From positions 835,501-899,500 of the forward strand of contig NZ_CP080429.1 in the NCBI RefSeq assembly GCF_019613795.1: 64,000 nt of DNA, written 5' to 3'. Origin of the DNA: Flavobacterium litorale (GTDB lineage: Bacteria; Bacteroidota; Bacteroidia; Flavobacteriales; Flavobacteriaceae). This document shows positions 26,318 to 34,437 of this stretch, piece by piece (position 1 is the stretch's first letter; each line of letters opens with the position of its first letter). A program made the position numbers and the translations under genes. The notes below the pieces were generated by a model, which was given only the letters and a program-made list of their open reading frames with translations, did not search any database and was not told where the DNA came from.

Positions 26318-26541
26318 ATAAAAAGATTGCCACACTCTATTATACTACGCCTGCAATAACACGAACTGTCATTGCGAGGCACGAAGCAATCTGTTTTGTA
26401 GTTAACAAGAGCATCGTGTAGTGAGTAGATTACTTCGTCGTACCTCCTCGTAATGACGCATTGGTCATTACGAGTGTAGTGCAGCGGAGCGGAGCAATCT
26501 ACTACCCTCTTTTTAAAGATTGCTTCGTACCTCGTAATGAC
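26318..26541. repeat. Type B repeats between the GIY-YIG gene and holB-like gene
   Basis: The spacer 26280-26586 holds GATTGCCACACTCT ... GTCATTGCGAGGCACGAAGC (26325-26390) and a second unit TTACTTCGTCGTACCTCCTC ... GACGCATTGGTCATTACGAG ... CCTCGTAATGAC (26430-26541). It mirrors the array on the other side of the GIY-YIG gene. The holB-like promoter follows. Confidence 0.8.
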
Positions 26542-26574
26542 AAACGAAATCATAGTACATACGTGAAATTGCCC

Positions 26575-26582
26575 TATATTTG
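26575..26582 (+). promoter_or_regulatory. -7 promoter box 4 bases before the holB-like start
   Basis: TATATTTG fits TAnnTTTG and ends 4 bases before the ATG at 26587, so the transcript would begin at or inside the start codon. No -33 TTG is obvious. Confidence 0.4.
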
Positions 26583-26586
26583 TGCT

Positions 26587-27735
26587 ATGCTTTTCTCAGA
26601 AATTTTAGGACAGGAACATATTAAAAGCCACTTAACGGCAAGTGCCGATGCTGGCAGAATACCGCATGCACAACTGTTTGTGGGGCCTGAGGGTTCGGGT
26701 ACATTGCCTATGGCAATTGCCTACGCACAATATATTTTGTGCAGCAATGCCAACGGAGAAAACAATGGCGGTAACGATGCCTGTAACCTAAAGTTTAGCA
26801 ACCTATCGCACCCCGATTTGCATTTTGTGTTCCCTGTAGCACCTAATAGCGAGGTAAAAAGCCACCCCGTAAGTGCCAATTTTTTAAAGGCTTGGCGCGA
26901 GTTTGTAACCCAAACGCCCTACGGTAGCCTTTTTGACTGGTACAACAAAATTGATATTGCCAAAAAGCAAGGGCAAATTGGTGTTGATGAAGCGCAGGAA
27001 ATTGTAAAATCGCTTTCGCTGAAAGCCTATGAGGGCGGCTATAAAGTGATGATTATTTGGATGGCAGACCGTATGAATATCCCTACTGCCAACAAGCTAT
27101 TAAAGTTACTAGAAGAACCACCCGAAAAAACGATTTTTTTACTGGTTACCGAAGATGAAGATAATATACTACAAACAATAGCATCGCGCTGCCAAGTACT
27201 GCATTTTGGCGGGTTAAGCGAGCAGGCTATAACAGATGCCTTAGTTACTCGTGAAAATATGTTGCCTGCTAATGCCAAGAAATTAGCCCACCAAGCACAG
27301 GGCAATTACAATAAGGCTTACCATTTAATCCATAAAAAAGGTGATGAATACCCTTTTGAGGAGTGGTTTGTGCAATGGGTACGCGCTGCCTTTAGGGCTA
27401 AGGGTAATGCTGCTGCCATACAGGATTTAATTGTTTGGAGCGAACAAATTGCTGGTATTGGGCGCGAAGCGCAAAAGCAATTCCTCGATTTTTGTATTAC
27501 CATGTTTAGGCAAGCACTCATGCTCAACTATCAGGCTAAGGAATTGGTTTATGTTGAGCCTACTGTGGAGAAATTTAAACTGGAAAATTTTGCTCCGTTT
27601 GTAAACGGTAACAACATCAGTGGTATCTTTACAGAACTTTCGGATGCTATTTATCATATAGAGCGCAACGGAAATGCTAAAATTATTTTAACTGATTTAT
27701 CTATTAAATTAACACGACTAATCCATAAAAAATAA
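26587..27735 (+). CDS. holB: DNA polymerase III delta-prime-type clamp-loader subunit
   Basis: The 382-residue protein has the AAA+ clamp-loader layout: MLFSEILGQEHIKSHLTASA, a P-loop-like GPEGSGTLPMAI that lacks the Lys and so should not hydrolyse ATP, KVMIIWMADRMNIPTANKLL (DEAD-box counterpart degenerate) and LKLLEEPPEKTIFLLVTED then ASRCQVLHF. Delta-prime is the non-ATPase stator of the loader that places the beta clamp. The ATG at 26587 is chosen because the open frame upstream runs into repeats. The zinc-binding Cys cluster is reduced. Confidence 0.88.
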   Translation: MLFSEILGQEHIKSHLTASADAGRIPHAQLFVGPEGSGTLPMAIAYAQYILCSNANGENNGGNDACNLKFSNLSHPDLHFVFPVAPNSEVKSHPVSANFLKAWREFVTQTPYGSLFDWYNKIDIAKKQGQIGVDEAQEIVKSLSLKAYEGGYKVMIIWMADRMNIPTANKLLKLLEEPPEKTIFLLVTEDEDNILQTIASRCQVLHFGGLSEQAITDALVTRENMLPANAKKLAHQAQGNYNKAYHLIHKKGDEYPFEEWFVQWVRAAFRAKGNAAAIQDLIVWSEQIAGIGREAQKQFLDFCITMFRQALMLNYQAKELVYVEPTVEKFKLENFAPFVNGNNISGIFTELSDAIYHIERNGNAKIILTDLSIKLTRLIHKK

Positions 27736-27740
27736 CAACC

Positions 27741-28121
27741 ATGACTTATGCAGCTATAATTGCCGTACTACTATTTTTGGCAATAACATTTATACAATCG
27801 GGCTACGATAAAGCTACAGATTGGAAAGGGAATATTAATTGGCTTAAAGGACACTTTGCCGATACATTTTTAAAGGACCAAGTGCCTTTGGCACTACTTA
27901 TTATCCTTATAATGGAAGTAATTACAGGGTTTTTCTCGTTAATGGCAATTATAAAACTATTGATGTTTGACGATCCTTATTTTGCATTCCTAGCAGCGTG
28001 TTTCTCGTGTGCTACACTCCTAATGTTACTTTTAGGGCAACGTGTTGCTAAAGATTACGATGGCGCACGTACCATTGTAATTTACTTTATCCCAACAGTG
28101 TTATTACTAGCTTGGTTATAA
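27741..28121 (+). CDS. DoxX-like small membrane protein
   Basis: The 126-residue protein has four predicted membrane segments (residues 3-18, 48-70, 80-98, 108-125) and the DoxX-like QSGYDKATDW near the first loop. Homologues sit in the cytoplasmic membrane; some act with quinone or redox enzymes, but the function here is unknown. It starts 5 bases after the holB-like stop, so the two are probably co-transcribed. The family assignment is by pattern only. Confidence 0.7.
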   Translation: MTYAAIIAVLLFLAITFIQSGYDKATDWKGNINWLKGHFADTFLKDQVPLALLIILIMEVITGFFSLMAIIKLLMFDDPYFAFLAACFSCATLLMLLLGQRVAKDYDGARTIVIYFIPTVLLLAWL

Positions 28122-28153
28122 TTTAAGATTATTGGATTTATTAGATTTTCAGA

Positions 28154-30439
28154 CTAATCGTTAGCTAAACTAGCTCGGTATAACCTAAGTTCGCCCCAAG
28201 TAAATTGGTCGCCACTCTTTTGTTTTATATCTGTTAGGGTTTGCCCTTCTTTAAAATCGGCAAAAGCAGCCTTTAAGGCTTCTATTTTATCGTTGGGTAA
28301 AGCATCGGTTACTTTTACCTTGCCCTGCTGTATTAAGCCTGCAAAATGGCTTTGTATGGTGGTTTCGGTAAGTTTACGTTTAGCAGCAATTTCGGGTATG
28401 GATAGCTTTTGTTGCCAGAGTTCAAAAGTTTCTTCAAGAGTCGATTTTTTAGGTACTTTAGGCTTTTTCTTTTTAGCAGTATAGCGTTCTGTATAATCGT
28501 CCTCAAAAGCATCATCCAAAATGGTGGGTGCGGCAGGCATTGTTTTACGAATGGCTGCCACCTTATCTTTTTTATACGATTGTATTTCGGGCGATGTTAG
28601 TTGCTGTCGGTTTATCTCCACCCCTGCTGCTACGGCTTGCATTAGTAATTTTGCTCGCATTAACTGGAGTACGGTAGTGGTTTGTATATCCTCGAGTTCG
28701 GCAAGTTCTTCATAAAAACCTTTGGCTTTGCGTTGGCGTTTTATTGCTTCCATCTTGCTTACTATCTCGGTTGCTAAACCATCTAACGTAGGGAAAAAAT
28801 AATTGTACGCTGCCATTACCCTTTCTTTTACAAATTCCATATCAGTAGCTGGATTCCGAAACAAACTACTAAGCTGGTTAACAAATTTAGCTGCGGGGCT
28901 TAGTAATTTATGTATTTTATCGTCTTGCTGTTGTGCCCATTGCCTATGGCTGCTTTTTAGTGCTTTACTCCCCTCATGCAAATAACTCATTTTGTGTTTT
29001 TGCCATGCTTCGGCGAGTTCTTGCCAACTAAAACCACTTTTTAGGAAATCGAATATATAACGCTTTGTTTCTTGTTGTAACGATGCCTCCAAATCGTCCT
29101 CTTTGGCTTTTGCCGTAGCATAATTCATTACATCGGCATCGTTTAGTATGCCATTCATTTGCATTGGGGAGAGCAATACAAGCCCCTGTAACGAACGCAA
29201 TCGGGATAAGGCTACATACGCCTGCCCTGGCATAAAAACACGCGATACATCCAGCACCGCTTTATCAAACGTTAAGCCTTGGCTTTTGTGTACGGTTATT
29301 GCCCAAGCGAGCTTTAACGGGTATTGTACAAACGTACCCATTATATCTTCTTTTATTTCTTTGGTTTGCGGGTCCACGTAGTAGCGTATGTTTTGCCACT
29401 CGTATTTTTCGGCTTCTATGGTGCGGTTCTCCTCAGGAAAATGTACTAATATTTCTCCTTCGGATAACGACTCAATGATTCCAATTTTACCGTTATAGTA
29501 GTTTTTATCGGGCGAGGTATCGTTTTTTACAAACATTACCTGCGCACCTACTTTTAGTTGTAACTCTTCCTCTACGGGGTATATCTTTTCGGGGAAATCA
29601 TCTACAATTTCGGGGAAATAGGTATGTACTTTACCCTTTAGGTCGTTAAGCGCGTTGGCATTCATAGCATCTGCCTTAGCATTGTGCGTGGTAAGGGTAA
29701 TGTAGCCCGTATGCTGGTTAACATCAAAATTGGGGTTTACAAACTGGTTAAGTATTTGTAAATCGTCTTTGGTTATAACGTTATTCCTTAGGTTGTTGAG
29801 TACGCCTATAAACTGCTCGTCGGTTTGGCGGTATATTTTGCTAAGCTCTATGTATAAGGGTGGGCTTTGCTGCACTACATGCGAGTGAAAAAAGAATTTA
29901 CCGCTGTAAAACTGCTTTAGTACCTCCCACTCCTCGTTACGTACAACGGGGGGCAACTGTAATAAATCGCCTATATAGAGTACTTGTACACCGCCAAAGG
30001 GTTGTTCGTTTCGGCGTACGCTTCGTAACATAAAATCAATGGCATCCAGTAAGTCGGCACGGAGCATACTAACCTCGTCTATCACCAATAATTGCAGGTT
30101 TTGCAGTATGGTTTTTTTGTCTCCTCGCATTTTAAAATGCCTGCGTAGGGTGTTTTTGGTTTCGAACTTTACCCTATCGGAAAATTGGGGTGGGTGGTTT
30201 GCATCGGGTATAAACCCCGCAAAGGGCAACTGAAACATGGAGTGTATGGTTACCCCACCTGCATTTAGGGCTGCTATGCCCGTTGGTGCCACTACCACCA
30301 CATTTTTATGGGTGGTTTTTATAATTTCCTTTAACAATGTGGTTTTCCCTGTACCTGCCTTACCTGTTAGGAATATTGACCTATTGGTTTGGTTAATAAA
30401 ACGTAGCGCATATTGGGCAGTTGTGGATAAGGATTGCAT
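28154..30439 (-). CDS. PIF1-type superfamily 1B helicase with C-terminal HTH domain
   Basis: The 761-residue protein has Walker A at 26-33 (GKAGTGKT), VVVAPTGIAALNAGG, Walker B LLVIDEVSML, GDLLQLPPV and the late motif AWAITVHKSQGLTFD followed by YVALSRLRS, all typical of PIF1/RecD-like helicases. The last 120 residues contain a helix-turn-helix of the RecQ-C-terminal (HTH_40-like) type: LPIPEIA-like SIPEIAAKRKLTETTIQSHF. It unwinds DNA 5' to 3' in relatives. It is monocistronic, with an inverted repeat just upstream of its ATG. Confidence 0.9.
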   Translation of the reverse strand: MQSLSTTAQYALRFINQTNRSIFLTGKAGTGKTTLLKEIIKTTHKNVVVVAPTGIAALNAGGVTIHSMFQLPFAGFIPDANHPPQFSDRVKFETKNTLRRHFKMRGDKKTILQNLQLLVIDEVSMLRADLLDAIDFMLRSVRRNEQPFGGVQVLYIGDLLQLPPVVRNEEWEVLKQFYSGKFFFHSHVVQQSPPLYIELSKIYRQTDEQFIGVLNNLRNNVITKDDLQILNQFVNPNFDVNQHTGYITLTTHNAKADAMNANALNDLKGKVHTYFPEIVDDFPEKIYPVEEELQLKVGAQVMFVKNDTSPDKNYYNGKIGIIESLSEGEILVHFPEENRTIEAEKYEWQNIRYYVDPQTKEIKEDIMGTFVQYPLKLAWAITVHKSQGLTFDKAVLDVSRVFMPGQAYVALSRLRSLQGLVLLSPMQMNGILNDADVMNYATAKAKEDDLEASLQQETKRYIFDFLKSGFSWQELAEAWQKHKMSYLHEGSKALKSSHRQWAQQQDDKIHKLLSPAAKFVNQLSSLFRNPATDMEFVKERVMAAYNYFFPTLDGLATEIVSKMEAIKRQRKAKGFYEELAELEDIQTTTVLQLMRAKLLMQAVAAGVEINRQQLTSPEIQSYKKDKVAAIRKTMPAAPTILDDAFEDDYTERYTAKKKKPKVPKKSTLEETFELWQQKLSIPEIAAKRKLTETTIQSHFAGLIQQGKVKVTDALPNDKIEALKAAFADFKEGQTLTDIKQKSGDQFTWGELRLYRASLAND

Positions 30440-30443
30440 AGGT

Positions 30444-30488
30444 GTGTACTAAAGCCGAAAAATAAGGATTTTTTAGGCTTTAGTACAC
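30444..30488. repeat. Inverted repeat upstream of the helicase gene
   Basis: GTGTACTAAAGCC (30444-30456) and GGCTTTAGTACAC (30476-30488) are perfect 13-base inverted arms around a 19-base centre. It is 5 bases from the helicase ATG. There is no T tract on the minus strand after it, so it is not a classic terminator for the gene upstream; an operator or mRNA structure is possible. Confidence 0.65.
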
Positions 30489-30522
30489 AAAAAAACCAAA
30501 TAATACCCAACTGCCTTTGCCC

Positions 30523-31143
30523 TTAAACTTTGGTAGCTATTGCTGTTTTAAATGTATTTATAAGGTGTTCTTTATATGCCTGCTTATACTCATCTACCAT
30601 TTGCTGGGTTACATTTTTTTCTAAGTCATGGAAATGGATGCCGTTTATCTTTTCTAATGATGCAAACTGATTCATTTTATGGAAACCGAACAGTACGCCG
30701 TCATCTACGCTTTTCATATCAAAAAACTCACCAGGAAGTGTAAATGATGTTTTAGGAGCGTTCCACGTGGTTGTTACCATGTATTTTCTGCCTTGCAGGC
30801 TTCCTCCTGTACCATAGTTAACATCAGGGTTATAATTTTTACGCCCGTCGCTGTAGTAAATTCCTTTTTTGTGTCCTGCCGTAAATACCACATCTATATA
30901 CTCTTTCAGCTTATAGGGCATAGAAAACCACCAAACGGGGAAATGATACATAATAACATCTGCCCAAACGTATTTCTGTACCTCTTCATCGGGGTTATAC
31001 GCTTCATTAATGTCGGTTACCTTCAACTCAAAACCGTTTTCCTGTGTAAAAAAGGCTATATCCAGCGCTGTAAGTGTTTTATTGAACTTACCGCCCGAGT
31101 GCCCAAAGTGCTGTCCTCCGTTAATTACAAATATTTTTGCCAT
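30523..31143 (-). CDS. NAD(P)H:quinone oxidoreductase, MdaB-like flavodoxin fold
   Basis: The 206-residue flavoprotein resembles MdaB/YwrO-type quinone reductases: KIFVINGGQHFGHSGGKFNK at the N-terminus, VIMYHFPVWWFSMPYKLKEY and GRKYMVTTTWNAP. It reduces quinones with NAD(P)H, two electrons at a time, protecting from redox stress. It is transcribed divergently from a LysR regulator 96 bases away, the usual arrangement for a regulator and its target. A minus-strand TAATTTTG (31179-31172) is a plausible -7 box. Confidence 0.88.
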   Translation of the reverse strand: MAKIFVINGGQHFGHSGGKFNKTLTALDIAFFTQENGFELKVTDINEAYNPDEEVQKYVWADVIMYHFPVWWFSMPYKLKEYIDVVFTAGHKKGIYYSDGRKNYNPDVNYGTGGSLQGRKYMVTTTWNAPKTSFTLPGEFFDMKSVDDGVLFGFHKMNQFASLEKINGIHFHDLEKNVTQQMVDEYKQAYKEHLINTFKTAIATKV

Positions 31144-31171
31144 GTTTCTTTTGCTTTACTAATTACAGGGA

Positions 31172-31197
31172 CAAAATTAGAGTGCATCAATCACTAA
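31172..31197. promoter_or_regulatory. Divergent promoter region with candidate LysR box
   Basis: TTAGAGTG (31177-31184) and CACTAA (31192-31197) form an imperfect inverted repeat overlapping the minus-strand -7 box TAATTTTG (31172-31179). The plus-strand TAAATTTG at 31209-31216 is a -7 box for the LysR gene. Binding by this LysR protein is inference. Confidence 0.35.
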
Positions 31198-31239
31198 TAA
31201 AAATAATGTAAATTTGCATAAAGTATAATAATTATTATA

Positions 31240-32169
31240 GTGAAAGCTAATCTTGAGTGGTTCAGAACTTTTAGGGCGATATACGAAACGGGAACAATGA
31301 GCGGTGCCGCCAAGCAATTATATGTTTCGCAACCGGGTATAGGGCTGCACTTAAATGCACTGGAAGCTTATACAGGGTTTCCTTTATTTGAGCGTACTGC
31401 CCGAAAAATGATTCCTACAGAAAAGGGTAAGCTTCTTTATCAGCAGATGATAAACTCATTGCTATGTATGGAAGATATTGAAAGCCGTTTTCAGCGCAAA
31501 TCTGGTAACGACAGGGCTACTGTAAATGTGGGGATGTGTGTAGAAACTTTTCAGCAAGCACTGGAAAAACATATTCCTGACTTTGGGTTTAATTTAATTA
31601 TGCAGTTTGGCAATAATGACGCGTTGATTCAGGCATTGGAACACGGTTCTGCCGACCTGATATTAACTACCTCTACCACACTTGCCAATAGTTTAATTTA
31701 TAATCCTTTTGCCACAGAACGGTTTATAGTGGTGGCAGGAAACAGTACTGATGTTTCAGCATTTGAGCGTTTGGATAAAAGCAACAAAAATGAGGTGATG
31801 GGCTGGCTGAAATCGCAATTATGGTACAGTACTGCTGCTGATATGCATGTTTTAAACCTGTTTTGGGAAAACAACTTTAACGAACGCCCTAATTTTTTAC
31901 CTAACTACATTGTTCCCAATAAGTTTTCTATAATCAGATGTTTATCAAAAGGAAAAGGTATTGCCATTTTACCCGATTTTTTGTGTAAAGAGGCAATAGA
32001 TAACCAAGAGGTATTTAAGATATGGGAAGGCTATAAACCCCTTACAAATATACTATATTTTGGCAAACGCAAGCAGTCTTTACTTATGGACGAAATAAAG
32101 TGTATTGAAGCTATATTATTCGGCGAATTTGGAAACGAAATAAAGGGTAATCCCGAAACCATTAAATAA
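31240..32169 (+). CDS. LysR-family transcriptional regulator
   Basis: The 309-residue protein starts at GTG and has the LysR N-terminal helix-turn-helix (about residues 3-62: EWFRTFRAIYETGTMSGAAK then LYVSQPGIGLHLNALEA) and a periplasmic-binding-protein-like effector domain. The end GEFGNEIKGNPETIK lies just before a terminator. It likely regulates the divergent quinone reductase gene and itself. The inducer is unknown; quinones or electrophiles are likely from the context. Confidence 0.9.
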   Translation: MKANLEWFRTFRAIYETGTMSGAAKQLYVSQPGIGLHLNALEAYTGFPLFERTARKMIPTEKGKLLYQQMINSLLCMEDIESRFQRKSGNDRATVNVGMCVETFQQALEKHIPDFGFNLIMQFGNNDALIQALEHGSADLILTTSTTLANSLIYNPFATERFIVVAGNSTDVSAFERLDKSNKNEVMGWLKSQLWYSTAADMHVLNLFWENNFNERPNFLPNYIVPNKFSIIRCLSKGKGIAILPDFLCKEAIDNQEVFKIWEGYKPLTNILYFGKRKQSLLMDEIKCIEAILFGEFGNEIKGNPETIK

Positions 32170-32170
32170 A

Positions 32171-32202
32171 AAAAGCGAGATATAAATATATCCCGCTTTA
32201 AT
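32171..32202 (+). terminator. Terminator between the LysR gene and OmpH-like gene
   Basis: AAAGCG(A)GATATA pairs with TATATC(C)CGCTTT, an 11-bp stem with one mismatch, right after the LysR stop; both strands can use it. Confidence 0.65.
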
Positions 32203-32223
32203 CTGTTTATATAAAAATTATTT

Positions 32224-32814
32224 TTATTCCGCTGCAACTGGATCTTCTTCTTTAGCCTCAAGAGTTCCTTCTGTTTTTGTAGCTCCGTTTTTGTACCTGT
32301 CGTTTAATTCTTTAAGGATAACATCGGTAATATCGTACTCCTCTTTTCCGTATAATATACTAGCAGCATCGCCTGTACCATACACATAGTCGTAGCCTTC
32401 CTTTTTGGCGTACTCCTTAATGTAATCTTTCATCTGTATAATAATGGTATCACGTTGTACACCAAATTCTTTTTGCAACTGCACGTACATACTTTCTTGC
32501 TTAATACCTAAATCACGCTGTCTTTTTTGTAGCTCTTGGTATTTCAACTCTGCCCACTGCATTCCTTTCGATTTTGCTTCGTTCTGGAAGCTCGCAGCGT
32601 CAAGCTCTAACTGGCGCCCTTCTTCTGTAAGTTCACGCTCCATCTCCGCCTTTTTTATATTTCCTTTAGACTCCCAATCTTTCAACTCCTCGTATTCATT
32701 CATTAACTCTATCGTATCGATATAAGCCGTTTTTAAACCTGAAGTTGATGTAGTTTCTTCTTTACAAGAAATCATGGCAAAGGCAGCAGCCAAAAGTATA
32801 AGTGATTTTTTCAT
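32224..32814 (-). CDS. OmpH/Skp-family periplasmic chaperone-like lipoprotein
   Basis: The 196-residue protein has a lipoprotein signal ending FAMISC (Cys17), then an OmpH-like body: TAYIDTIELMNEYEELKDWE, a charged coiled coil (residues 50-125), and VQRDTIIIQMKDYIKEYAKK leading into a compact end with a short Ala/Glu-rich tail. Skp/OmpH proteins hold unfolded outer-membrane proteins. A lipid-anchored form is common in this phylum. TACTTTTG on the minus strand (32853-32846) is a plausible -7 box. Confidence 0.85.
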   Translation of the reverse strand: MKKSLILLAAAFAMISCKEETTSTSGLKTAYIDTIELMNEYEELKDWESKGNIKKAEMERELTEEGRQLELDAASFQNEAKSKGMQWAELKYQELQKRQRDLGIKQESMYVQLQKEFGVQRDTIIIQMKDYIKEYAKKEGYDYVYGTGDAASILYGKEEYDITDVILKELNDRYKNGATKTEGTLEAKEEDPVAAE

Positions 32815-33054
32815 TTTCTGAATTTAGTTGTTTTAAAAATTTCGACAAAAGTAATAATTACTTCCTAAACTACAACACAACCCTTTTTATTGCTTTTTAT
32901 TGTTATTTCAGTACTATAAGTTTTACTTATTGTTTTTTAAATTAAAATAGCTGTAGTAAATTAAAATAGGCTTTTTATTTTGCGCGCTGCTTTATTTTTG
33001 CTTTAAAGCTAATGGTAATTGTTATTGGCAAGTACAAAACGCGCTTAAATAGTC

Positions 33055-33915
33055 TTATTTTGCGTTTTGGTTGTTTTTTATGATGTAAATGTGCGATGAG
33101 TACTCCGAATTTTGTTTTCCTTTGATGTTGGACTTTAATCCGACCCAAAATCCTTTTACAAAATTCATTTTTCCTGTTTTGTATTTTTCCGATAGTAAAC
33201 TCACATAAAAACTATCAAACAGCATGGGGCGTATTTTTACCACCTGCATGCCCTGCATACCAAAAAGTTTTTTGATGGCTGTTTTACTAAAATGCCATAA
33301 GTGTCTCGGCACATCGTAGGCTGCCCAATACGTACCATAGTATTTTGCATCGTACGATTTAAAGTTGGGTACTGCTACAACAATAACGCCATCGGGTTTT
33401 ATAATACGCTTTAGTTCGGTTATTTGTTTTGCTACATCGGGTACATGCTCTAAAACGTGCCATAGGGTTAAGGCATCCAACGAAGCATCTGGAATACTAG
33501 CCAAATCATCAGTAAATACCACACCTTTATTTTGTGCTATGTTTTTGGCTTTTTGACTCGGTTCTATACCCGTTATATCCCAACCGCTTTGTTTGGCTGC
33601 TAGTAAAAAATCGCCTGTACCTGCGCCAATATCCAGTAGCTTTCCTTTTTGGGGTTTAAATTGTTGTACGAGTTTTATTTTATCACGAAGTGCTTTTTGC
33701 TTTACAGTGTGGTACAGTTTCTCAAAAAGGGAACGCTTACCATCGGTATGCGAAATGTAATCGTCGCTCTCATAATAACGCCCTAAATCTGATGCGCTGG
33801 GTTGCGGATGTGTTTTTAAAAGTTGTAGTTCTTCGTTACATAATAAATCGAATGTTTCGCCCGAAACCGAGTGATCTTTTACAGTACAATAAATGTTGGC
33901 GTTGGTAAAGTCCAT
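33055..33915 (-). CDS. Class I SAM-dependent methyltransferase
   Basis: The 286-residue enzyme shows the SAM-binding motif GKLLDIGAGTGDFLLAAK (about residues 89-106), GIEPSQKAKNIAQ as the acidic ribose contact, and LDALTLWHVLEHVPD as the later motif, typical of Methyltransf_11/23 family members. A C-terminal tail follows. The substrate is unknown; similar genes adjacent to mnmG occur in flavobacteria and their role is not established. Its start touches the stop of the lipoprotein gene upstream. Confidence 0.88.
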   Translation of the reverse strand: MDFTNANIYCTVKDHSVSGETFDLLCNEELQLLKTHPQPSASDLGRYYESDDYISHTDGKRSLFEKLYHTVKQKALRDKIKLVQQFKPQKGKLLDIGAGTGDFLLAAKQSGWDITGIEPSQKAKNIAQNKGVVFTDDLASIPDASLDALTLWHVLEHVPDVAKQITELKRIIKPDGVIVVAVPNFKSYDAKYYGTYWAAYDVPRHLWHFSKTAIKKLFGMQGMQVVKIRPMLFDSFYVSLLSEKYKTGKMNFVKGFWVGLKSNIKGKQNSEYSSHIYIIKNNQNAK

Positions 33916-34437
33916 TTAATTATTCAGGTATTCGTCCTTTAATCGCTTTAGGTAGTTTACGGCAATGTTTTGAAACAACGAATCATCCGCTAGGCAATCG
34001 TCATTCGATTCATTAATCATCGATAGGCATATAAATTTAGCCATAGATCCTCTAATATTGGCATCTGTTTCGGCATTGGTAACAATATACTCCGAAGTAT
34101 CAAAATACTTTTCTACCTCTGCATTTTCGTATAAAAAAACTTTGTATCGGCTGCCCTCTACGGTTACCCAATAGCTCACATCCCGATAACTGCCTACATT
34201 GTACTTATCGGCTAAAAACTGCTGAAACGGAATGTTTCTGGGGTTGTTCTCAAACATAAAGGCGGTTAAGCCCTGCTCCTTGCCTAATATTTCTTTTCCG
34301 TTGTTGAGCAATATATAATCGGTAATCTCTACGGTACGCCGTTGTGTAATGCACGATGTAGCAAACGCGAGCATAAAAAACAGCAAAAACCCTCTTTTAA
34401 AAAGGGTTTTTGTAGTATGTTTCACGTGGAACATCAT
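33916..34437 (-). CDS. Small lipoprotein of unknown function
   Basis: The 173-residue product has a basic N-region (HTTKTLFKRG), a hydrophobic stretch and the lipobox FATSC, so it is an envelope lipoprotein. The body is not recognised; it contains YKVFLYENAEVEKYFDTSEY and a Cys pair in the last third. The ATG overlaps the mnmG stop (ATGA), and the methyltransferase gene follows without a gap, so mnmG, this gene and the methyltransferase form an operon. Its first residues (MMFHVKH) are encoded by a parS site, and a terminator-like hairpin sits within codons 10-18. Confidence 0.75.
   Translation of the reverse strand: MMFHVKHTTKTLFKRGFLLFFMLAFATSCITQRRTVEITDYILLNNGKEILGKEQGLTAFMFENNPRNIPFQQFLADKYNVGSYRDVSYWVTVEGSRYKVFLYENAEVEKYFDTSEYIVTNAETDANIRGSMAKFICLSMINESNDDCLADDSLFQNIAVNYLKRLKDEYLNN
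34385..34411 (-). terminator. Terminator-like hairpin inside the lipoprotein gene
   Basis: AAAAACCCT (34385-34393) and AGGGTTTTT (34403-34411) are perfect 9-base arms around 9 bases. On the minus strand the stem ends in TTTTT. It lies 24 bases after the mnmG stop and inside the next open frame, so it could attenuate transcription between them or be a chance effect of the signal-peptide codons. Confidence 0.4.
34418..34433. other. parS site 1
   Basis: TGTTTCACGTGGAACA is the exact reverse complement of the parS consensus TGTTCCACGTGAAACA bound by ParB in Bacillus. It overlaps the start of the lipoprotein gene behind mnmG. Confidence 0.9.

Noticed and set aside
30760-30780. GTTCCACGTGG in the quinone reductase gene as another parS
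   Set aside because: The right half does not continue as AACA, so it is a half match within coding sequence.
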